In this document: one piece after another, positions 1 to 4,979 of the stretch
Position numbering within the stretch: the first letter of the stretch is position 1
Layout: every line of letters starts with the position of its first letter
Source of the DNA: Hyphomicrobiales bacterium
Lineage (GTDB): Bacteria; Pseudomonadota; Alphaproteobacteria; Rhizobiales; Beijerinckiaceae
Direction of reading: 5' to 3'
Assembly: GCA_027489835.1 (NCBI GenBank)
Contig: JAIXZF010000278.1
Location: 1 to 8,262, forward strand
DNA length: 8,262 nucleotides
The notes under the pieces: generated by a model
Databases searched by the model: none
What the model saw: the letters and a program-made list of their open reading frames with translations, nothing else
What the model was told of the DNA's origin: nothing
Program-made: the position numbers and the translations under genes

Positions 1-1
1 G

Positions 2-55
2 GAGAAGGCGGGGTTGCCGCCCGTGCTCGCCCAAAGGCTGCGGGGCCTCGCATGA
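2..55 (+). CDS. 3' end of an unidentified gene (partial)
   Basis: One plus-strand frame is open from the window edge and closes with TGA at 53-55. It gives a 17-residue C-terminal tail ending in AQRLRGLA. The stop overlaps the start codon of the kinase gene in an ATGA arrangement, which is typical of translationally coupled genes and is the main reason to believe this frame. The tail is too short to assign a family. If real, this protein is made together with the kinase/stress-protein fusion and may work with it. The alternative is that the upstream region is non-coding and the frame is open by chance, which is easy over 18 codons at this GC content. Confidence 0.5.
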   Translation, partial: EKAGLPPVLAQRLRGLA

Positions 56-1473
56 CGCGCATCGCGCCGCGCCCCGGCGCCGTCATCGACGGCTTCACCC
101 TGCACGAGGAAATCCACCGTGGCGGCATGGCGACGATTTGGCGCGTCACGCACCAAGATCACGCCATTCCGCTCTGCATGAAGCTGCCGCTGATCCTCGA
201 CGGCGACGAGCCTGGCATGATCGTCTCCTTCGAGGCGGAGCAGATGATCATGCCGCGCCTCGAGGGTCCGTACGTGCCGCGCGTCGTCGCCATCGGCGAT
301 TTCGCGGCGACGCCGCACATCGTCATGGAGCGGGTCGAGGGCGCGCCGCTCACCGAACGCGTGCGCGGCGGCAGGATGGGCTGGCCCGAGGCCGCCGCCA
401 TCGGCGCCGAGATCGCCAAGGCGCTGCACAGCCTGCACAAGCAGCATGTCGTTCATCTCGACATCAAGCCGGCCAACGTCATCCTCAGGCCCGGCGGCCA
501 GGCGGTGCTGATCGACTTCGGCCTGTCGCGCCACGAGGAGCTGCCCGACCTCCTGGCCGAGGAGACGTTCCTGCCCATCGGCACCGGCGCCTTCATCGCC
601 CCTGAGCAGGTGCTGGGCCAGCGCACCGAGCCGCGCAGCGACCTCTTCGCGCTCGGCGCCATGCTCTATCTTTTGATCACGGGGCGGCACCCCTTCGGCG
701 AACCTGCGGGCGGATCGGCCTTGCGCGAGCGACTCTGGCGCGACCCGGTGCCGCCCTGCGCGCTCGAGCCCGAACTGCCGCCCGTCGCGCAGGAGATCAT
801 CCTGCGCTGCCTGTCCGTCGATCCGTCGGGACGCCACGCCAGCGCGGCGCAGCTGGCCTATGCGCTCCGCCATCGCGAGCAGACGCCCCTGACGGCGCTG
901 GCGGAGAAGCGCAAGGCCGATGGCTGGTGGACCGTGATGCAGAGAAAGCGCCGCGCGCCGAGGCGCCTGCCGTCGAACCCGATGGCGGCGCGGCTCGCGG
1001 ATGCGCCGATCATCGCCGTCGCGGTCGACCTCGACGAGCGTCAGGCGGCGCTTGCGTCGGAGGTCAAGCGGGTGCTCCAGCGCATCCTCTCGATCGAGCC
1101 GCAATCACGGCTGATCTGCCTCAACGTCTTCCGGACCTCGCGCATCGCCGTCGACCAGATGGTCACCGATGATGGCGAAAGCCTGCATGTGCGGCGGCTG
1201 GTCGAATTGCGCCATTGGTCGACGGAGCTGCCGGTCGCGGCGGAGCGGGTCTCGCATCATGTGCTGGAGGCGCCCGATCCCGCCGAGGCGATCCTGCAGT
1301 TCATCAAGCACAACCAGATCGACCATCTCGTGATGGGGGCCCGCTCGGCCTCGCAGTTCAGGCGCTATCTCGGCAGCGTGTCCTCGGCGGTCGTGGCGGA
1401 GGCTCCCTGTTCGGTCACCATCGTCCGGCTGCCTCAGCGGGGGGAAGCGGCGGACGAGGCCGCGCAACCCTGA
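52..1473 (+). CDS. Ser/Thr protein kinase fused to a universal stress protein domain
   Basis: This 473-residue cytoplasmic protein joins a Hanks-type kinase (about residues 14-275) to a C-terminal UspA domain (about 318-461) through a basic linker (about 286-310). Kinase motifs seen are a degenerate glycine loop (RGGMATIW, 23-30), the ATP-anchoring Lys44 in CMKL, catalytic HLDIKPAN (135-142; Asp137, Lys139, Asn142), DFG at 155-157 and APE at 183-185. The loop reads HLD rather than HRD, so activation-loop phosphorylation may not be needed. The Usp part starts with a beta strand (IIAVAVD, 320-326) and ends with a nucleotide-loop-like stretch from Gly429 to Gly441-Ser442; the second glycine of the usual G-x2-G-x9-G pattern is Ser432. 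There is no membrane segment or external sensor domain. The start is set by the ATGA overlap with the preceding frame. The likely role is stress or energy-state signalling by phosphorylation; substrates are unknown. The fold assignment is firm and the physiological role is inference. Confidence 0.93.
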   Translation: MTRIAPRPGAVIDGFTLHEEIHRGGMATIWRVTHQDHAIPLCMKLPLILDGDEPGMIVSFEAEQMIMPRLEGPYVPRVVAIGDFAATPHIVMERVEGAPLTERVRGGRMGWPEAAAIGAEIAKALHSLHKQHVVHLDIKPANVILRPGGQAVLIDFGLSRHEELPDLLAEETFLPIGTGAFIAPEQVLGQRTEPRSDLFALGAMLYLLITGRHPFGEPAGGSALRERLWRDPVPPCALEPELPPVAQEIILRCLSVDPSGRHASAAQLAYALRHREQTPLTALAEKRKADGWWTVMQRKRRAPRRLPSNPMAARLADAPIIAVAVDLDERQAALASEVKRVLQRILSIEPQSRLICLNVFRTSRIAVDQMVTDDGESLHVRRLVELRHWSTELPVAAERVSHHVLEAPDPAEAILQFIKHNQIDHLVMGARSASQFRRYLGSVSSAVVAEAPCSVTIVRLPQRGEAADEAAQP

Positions 1474-1506
1474 GCTCTGGCCCGAGGCAGCCTGAGCGGC
1501 CTTGCC

Positions 1507-1535
1507 GCGCCGCCAGCCCGGAAAGGAGGCGGCGC
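1507..1535. terminator. GC-rich hairpin between convergent genes
   Basis: A perfect 8-bp inverted repeat, GCGCCGCC (1507-1514) and GGCGGCGC (1528-1535), with a 13-nt loop lies in the 72-bp gap between the stop codons of the plus-strand kinase gene and the minus-strand 60-residue gene. Its position suits a bidirectional transcription stop. Neither side has a T-tract, so it is not a canonical intrinsic terminator. It may instead be a Rho-associated or 3'-end stabilising hairpin. Confidence 0.4.
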
Positions 1536-1545
1536 AGTGCCGGTC

Positions 1546-1728
1546 TCAGGCGGCCTTGCTTGCCTGCGCCACGGAGGCGAGGTGGGTCACCATCAGCTTC
1601 ACGATCGTGCGCGCATCGGCAGGCAGCGCGGATATCTTCCAGATCAGATCGACCAGTTCCTTGTCCTCAGCAAGATAGCTGAGTTGTGCGGTACGGTTTG
1701 CGACGCTGTCGTTGACTGCGACGGTCAT
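1546..1728 (-). CDS. small 60-residue protein of unknown function
   Basis: This short reading frame encodes a 60-residue protein that I do not recognise. Support for it being real: an ATG preceded by a good Shine-Dalgarno run (GGAGAGG, at 1745-1739 on the minus strand, 10 nt before the start); a composition unlike the arginine-rich translations of shadow frames here; and a clear amphipathic pattern. Residues about 15-30 (LSYLAEDKELVDLIWK) look helical, a Pro at 36 breaks the chain, and about 38-58 (ARTIVKLMVTHLASVA) looks like a second helix. There is no signal peptide, Cys/His cluster or transmembrane stretch. It lies downstream of luxR in the same direction, separated by a 371-bp AT-richer region that probably gives it its own promoter. 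A small helical adaptor or regulator is possible but speculative. Confidence 0.6.
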   Translation of the reverse strand: MTVAVNDSVANRTAQLSYLAEDKELVDLIWKISALPADARTIVKLMVTHLASVAQASKAA

Positions 1729-1735
1729 CAGCGAA

Positions 1736-1745
1736 GTTCCTCTCC
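1736..1745 (-). promoter_or_regulatory. ribosome binding site of the 60-residue gene
   Basis: On the minus strand GGAGAGGAAC stands 7-10 nt before the ATG at 1728. It is one of the clearest purine-rich Shine-Dalgarno stretches seen here and is the best evidence that the short reading frame downstream is translated. A second ATG overlaps the upstream edge of this site in another frame but has no such motif before it. Confidence 0.55.
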
Positions 1746-2049
1746 ATGATTTTTTTGGTCAGCCACGCTCGACTCGTTAACGCCCCAGCACGCCTACGCT
1801 CATGAATTCGCGGTACGAACCGCCCGCCTGGGTGGACGCGAATCATCGCGCCGCCCCATGACCTATGCAACTAACACGCGAGCTTGGAGCTTCAATCCCC
1901 CATTTTTCAGTATGCGGCTAATGACATGGAGCGGGCTCACAACCGGAAAGCCGGGGGCATTTAATCGCAATGAACGGCAAACAGACGAAATATTGCGTCG
2001 CTGAGCGACAAAAACCGAGTCAGAACGCAAGAAATCGACCATGCTGACG

Positions 2050-2080
2050 ATTGTAAAAATCCACACATTCCATGTGTCTA
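2050..2080 (-). promoter_or_regulatory. weak promoter candidate overlapping a palindrome
   Basis: Reading the minus strand, TAGACA (2080-2075) resembles a -35 box and TACAAT (2055-2050) matches the -10 consensus at five of six bases. The 19-nt spacer is longer than the ideal 17. The spacer contains the palindrome at 2063-2077, so a protein bound there would compete with RNA polymerase. Transcription from here would give the 60-residue gene a leader of about 300 nt. The match is weak and the same bases can be read as a terminator. Confidence 0.25.
2055..2077 (-). terminator. possible luxR terminator: 6-bp stem followed by a T-tract
   Basis: On the minus strand, 22 nt after the luxR stop codon, ACACAT and ATGTGT flank a 3-nt loop (2063-2077), and three bases later comes a run of five T (2059-2055). 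This geometry resembles an intrinsic terminator, but the stem is short and mostly A/T-paired, which is weak for a GC-rich genome. The same palindrome could instead be a dimeric operator. Confidence 0.35.
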
Positions 2081-2099
2081 ATACAACTTTGATTTGCAG

Positions 2100-2960
2100 T
2101 CAGGACAGATCGATCTGATTGGTCAGCAGGGCGCGCAGCACCGCTTCGGTGCGGTTCGAGGCATTGAGCTTGGCCATGGCGGAGGCGATGTAATCGTTAA
2201 CGGTGTGCTCGCTGATGGCCATGATCTGCGCCACTTCGCGGCTGGACTTGCCGAAGGCGATCCAGCCCAGCACCTGCCGCTCGCGGGCCGACAGCTCCCC
2301 ATCGCTCTGGAATACGCCGCCCGGCGAACCGCCGCTGGCGGATGAGCGGTTGAGAAGGTTGAGCTTCGCCATCATGTGCTGCGCGACCAGCGTGATGCAC
2401 AGCACCGACTGGGCGGAGGCATCGAAACCCTTGCCGCTCAGAAAAAGGACACTGCGGCCCTCGAAGGCCTCGGCCAGCGGAACGCAAAGCCCGCCCGACA
2501 CGCCCGTGCCCTTGCGCAGCCGCGCCAGCTCCTGCTGGATAGGGTCGCTGCAGTCATACACGGACAGATCCCAGACGAAGGGCTCCAGCGCCGTGCGCGA
2601 CCGGATGATGATCGGATCCGCGTTGAACAGCTCGGCCTGCTCGAAGTTGGTCTGGATGGTGGCGGGCCATGTGTGCAGCATGCGCGCATGCAGATAGAGC
2701 GACTTGACGCGTCGCACCGCCGCGAAGGTGAAGCCGAGGTAGCCGAAGCGGAGGAAGAACGTCTCGAGCAGTTGCCTCAGTTCGTCCACGCCTTCGGCAG
2801 CGCTGATCGACGCCGCCACGTCCAGCACATCTGCAGCTGTGACGGCGGGGTGGCGCGCGGCGCTCGATGGCATGCAGTGCAGTCCGATCCTTCGGTAGTG
2901 CAGTCTCGCGCCTTGCCTCGCACAGGGCGCCAACCCTTCTGCAGGATTAACATAGCGCAT
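2100..2960 (-). CDS. LuxR-family transcriptional regulator (autoinducer-domain type, probable solo)
   Basis: A 286-residue protein with an N-terminal autoinducer-binding-like domain (about 55-205), a Gly/Ser-rich linker (about 206-220) and a C-terminal GerE/LuxR helix-turn-helix (about 221-284). The DNA-binding domain is textbook: LSARERQVLGW, FGKSSREVAQIMAISEHTVN, then KLNASNRTEAV. Aligned by eye to TraR, Asp70 (Asp115), Pro71 (Pro116), Trp85 (Trp130) and Gly113 (Gly157) are kept, but the positions of Trp57 and Tyr61, which shape the lactone pocket, read Ile102 and Phe106. The ligand may therefore not be a standard acyl-homoserine lactone. No luxI-type synthase is in the window. ATG 2960 has a weak AGCAGG five nt upstream; the ATG at residue 30 (2873) would give 257 residues, closer to the usual family length, but has a poorly spaced AGGA. 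The gene lies 59 nt after the permease gene on the same strand, so it may be co-transcribed with and regulate the transporter; this is inference. Confidence 0.9.
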   Translation of the reverse strand: MRYVNPAEGLAPCARQGARLHYRRIGLHCMPSSAARHPAVTAADVLDVAASISAAEGVDELRQLLETFFLRFGYLGFTFAAVRRVKSLYLHARMLHTWPATIQTNFEQAELFNADPIIIRSRTALEPFVWDLSVYDCSDPIQQELARLRKGTGVSGGLCVPLAEAFEGRSVLFLSGKGFDASAQSVLCITLVAQHMMAKLNLLNRSSASGGSPGGVFQSDGELSARERQVLGWIAFGKSSREVAQIMAISEHTVNDYIASAMAKLNASNRTEAVLRALLTNQIDLS

Positions 2961-3019
2961 CGCCGCCTGCTCTCAACTCGACTCATCGCGGTGACCGAAA
3001 GGTTGGGCCAATGCCCGAG

Positions 3020-4252
3020 TCACTCGCGGCGCAGCGCCTCGATCGGATCGAGCCTGGCGGCCCGCCGGGCGGGATAATAGCCGAAGAACACGCCCACCAG
3101 CCCCGAGACGCCCACGGCCACGAAGACCGACTCCGGCGAGACCAGCACCGGCCAGCCTGCCGTCCGCGCGATCGACACGGCAATGCCGAGCCCCAGCGCC
3201 ACGCCCACGGCCCCGCCGATCGACGCCAGCGTCGTCGCCTCGATCAGGAACTGGGCCAGCACGTCACGCGGTCGCGCGCCGACGGCGAGCCGAAGGCCGA
3301 TTTCCCGCGTCCGCTCGGTCACCGACACCAGCATGATGTTCATGATGCCGATGCCGCCGACCAGCAGCGACACCGCGGCCACCGCCGCGAGCAGGAAGGA
3401 GAGCGTGTTGGCGCTGGCGCTGGCGGTGTTGGTGATCTCGGTGAGGTTGCGCACCGTGAAGTCGTCCTCGGCATCCTCGGCCAGGCGATGCCGCTGGCGG
3501 ATCAGGGCGCGGATCTCCTCGACGCCGGAAGCCATTGTGGCCTCCTCGCCGAACTTGACGAAGATCGAGGCCACCGAGCGGTCGCGCGCGTAGTTGCGGC
3601 CCATGATGCGCCGCCTGCCGGTTTCCAGAGGCACGAAAATGATGTCGTCCTGGTCCTGCCCGAACGCCGACTGCCCCTTGGAGGCCGCGACGCCGATGAC
3701 CCTGAAAGGGGTGTTGCGCACCCGGATCACCTGATCGATCGGGTCGTCCGCCCCGAACAGCGTCCGCGCCACTGTCTGTCCGAGGATCGCGACGATCTCG
3801 CCACGGCGCATCTCCTCCGGCTCGAACATGCGCCCTGTGGGCACGTCCCATTCGCGGGCGGCGAAGAAGTCGTTGTCGATGGCCTGCACGGCCGTCGACC
3901 AGTTGACGCCCTGATAGACCACCTGCGCCTGCGTGCGGATGAAGGGCGCGGCCGCGGTCACGCCCTCGACCTCGGCCTTCACGGCGCGCGCATCCTCGTC
4001 CGTCAGGGACGAGGATGCGCCTGCGCCGAGCCTGACGCCGCCCATCTGCACATTGCCGGCCGTGATGATGAGCAGGTTGGCGCCAAGGCTCCTGATCTGG
4101 TCGTTGACCCGAGCCCGCGCACCCGAGCCGATCGCCACCATGGCGATGACCGCGGCGACGCCGATGATGATGCCGAGCATGGTCAGCACACTGCGCAGCG
4201 CGTTCGCGCCGATGGCCTGCAGGGCCGAGCGCAGGGCCTCCATCAGGCTCAT
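3020..4252 (-). CDS. MacB/FtsX-type ABC transporter permease
   Basis: The 410-residue inner-membrane subunit has the MacB-type layout: a short cytoplasmic start, one transmembrane segment (about 20-43, LTMLGIIIGVAAVIAMVAIG), a large periplasmic core (about 45-280), then an FtsX domain with three further transmembrane segments (about 284-309, 333-361, 375-393). The family motifs GIGIMNIMLVSVTERTREIG and LAVGARPRD follow the second segment, and the C-terminus ends with the usual PARRAARLDPIEALR. Unlike E. coli MacB, where ATPase and permease are one chain, this protein lacks the ATPase half; that is encoded by the gene just upstream, whose stop overlaps this start in ATGA, fixing the start at 4252. 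In this family the permease transmits ATP-driven movement across the membrane to the periplasmic adaptor rather than forming a simple channel. The substrate (peptide, macrolide, lipopeptide, siderophore) cannot be told from the sequence. Confidence 0.94.
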   Translation of the reverse strand: MSLMEALRSALQAIGANALRSVLTMLGIIIGVAAVIAMVAIGSGARARVNDQIRSLGANLLIITAGNVQMGGVRLGAGASSSLTDEDARAVKAEVEGVTAAAPFIRTQAQVVYQGVNWSTAVQAIDNDFFAAREWDVPTGRMFEPEEMRRGEIVAILGQTVARTLFGADDPIDQVIRVRNTPFRVIGVAASKGQSAFGQDQDDIIFVPLETGRRRIMGRNYARDRSVASIFVKFGEEATMASGVEEIRALIRQRHRLAEDAEDDFTVRNLTEITNTASASANTLSFLLAAVAAVSLLVGGIGIMNIMLVSVTERTREIGLRLAVGARPRDVLAQFLIEATTLASIGGAVGVALGLGIAVSIARTAGWPVLVSPESVFVAVGVSGLVGVFFGYYPARRAARLDPIEALRRE

Positions 4253-4977
4253 CGCACGGCCTCCGCATGGGCCAGCGCGTCATCCGCCCGCGCCTCCTGC
4301 TGACGCTCGTCGGCGATCACGCGCCCATCCCTGAACCGCACGACGCGCCGTGCATGGCGCGCCACCTCGTCGTCGTGCGTCACCAGCACCACCGTCATGC
4401 CGTCCCGGTTCAGTGCCTGGAACAGCGCCAGGATCTCGAGCGCGGTGCGCGAATCGAGCGCCCCGGTGGGCTCGTCCGCCAGGAGCAGCCTCGGCTTGTT
4501 GACCAGCGCGCGCGCGATCGCGACGCGCTGCTGCTGGCCGCCCGACAGCTGCGTGGGCCGGTGGCTCCAGCGCTCGGCGAGACCCACGCGCTGCAGCGCC
4601 TCCAGCGCGCGGGTGCGCCGCGTGCGGCGATCGACGCCGGCATACAGCATGGGCAGGGCGGCGTTGGTCGCGGCGTCGGCGCGCGGCAGCAGATTGAACT
4701 GCTGGAAAACGAAGCCGATCTTCTGGTTGCGCAGGGCGGCGAGGCCGTCCGCGTCGAGCCGGTCCACCATCACCCCGTCGAGCCGGTAAGTCCCCGCGCT
4801 CGGCCGGTCGAGGCAGCCGATCAGGTTCATCAGGGTCGATTTGCCGGAGCCCGACGGGCCCATGATCGCCACCATGTCGCCCGTCTCGATGTCGAGGTCG
4901 ACGCCGTCGAGCGCGACCACGCGCCCTGCGTCGAGCTCGTAGAAGCGCGAAAGCCCGCGCGTTTCGATCAGCGCCAT
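4249..4977 (-). CDS. MacB/LolD-type ABC transporter ATP-binding protein
   Basis: The 242-residue ATPase powers the MacB-like permease. Motifs are complete: Walker A GPSGSGKST (40-48, Lys46), Q-loop Gln93 in FQQFNLLPR, signature LSGGQQQ (144-150), Walker B LLLADEPTGALD with catalytic Glu169, and switch His201 in VTHDDEVARHARR. The sequence closely follows the LolD/MacB/FtsE subfamily (NLIGCLDRPSAGTY, QQRVAIARALVNKP). I place the start at ATG 4977; the open frame runs further upstream to 5181, but that extension is arginine-rich shadow sequence antisense to nothing and overlaps the preceding gene. With this start only two bases separate it from the upstream stop (TAGCGATG), so translation is probably coupled on both sides. 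An Ala/Glu-rich tail (about 225-242) follows the ATPase core. Confidence 0.94.
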   Translation of the reverse strand: MALIETRGLSRFYELDAGRVVALDGVDLDIETGDMVAIMGPSGSGKSTLMNLIGCLDRPSAGTYRLDGVMVDRLDADGLAALRNQKIGFVFQQFNLLPRADAATNAALPMLYAGVDRRTRRTRALEALQRVGLAERWSHRPTQLSGGQQQRVAIARALVNKPRLLLADEPTGALDSRTALEILALFQALNRDGMTVVLVTHDDEVARHARRVVRFRDGRVIADERQQEARADDALAHAEAVR

Positions 4978-4979
4978 CG

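Larger units (their letters stand above)
1729..2099. other. AT-richer intergenic region with several inverted repeats
   Basis: This 371-bp stretch separates the luxR stop codon from the 60-residue gene. GC falls to 35% in 2041-2100 and about half in 1981-2040, against roughly 70% in flanking genes. Small perfect inverted repeats seen are GCGGT-ACGA-ACCGC (1810-1823), GTCGCT-G-AGCGAC (1997-2009) and ACACAT-TCC-ATGTGT (2063-2077). A 67-codon open frame (1863-2066, minus) exists, but its codon third positions are not GC-rich and it has no ribosome binding site, so I do not call it. The region most likely holds the luxR terminator plus the promoter and leader of the small gene. A small RNA is possible but no diagnostic structure is visible. 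Confidence 0.6.

Noticed and set aside
1496..1559. 10-bp direct repeat GCGGCCTTGC (1496-1505 and 1550-1559)
   Set aside because: The motif is short and GC-rich, with one copy at the 3' end of the small gene. There are no flanking inverted repeats or target duplication to suggest a mobile element.
1863..2066. 67-codon minus-strand open frame in the intergenic region
   Set aside because: It has no ribosome binding site, and its third codon positions are not GC-rich, unlike real genes here. It is possible but unsupported.
2106..2117. 12-bp perfect palindrome CAGATCGATCTG as a lux box
   Set aside because: It lies in the last codons of luxR (Gln-Ile-Asp-Leu), is shorter than a lux box and lacks its outer bases. 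A chance origin from codons is simplest.
3011..4303. 430-residue plus-strand open frame opposite the permease
   Set aside because: It is rich in His, Arg and Asp, shows no domain, and is the expected antisense shadow of a high-GC gene.
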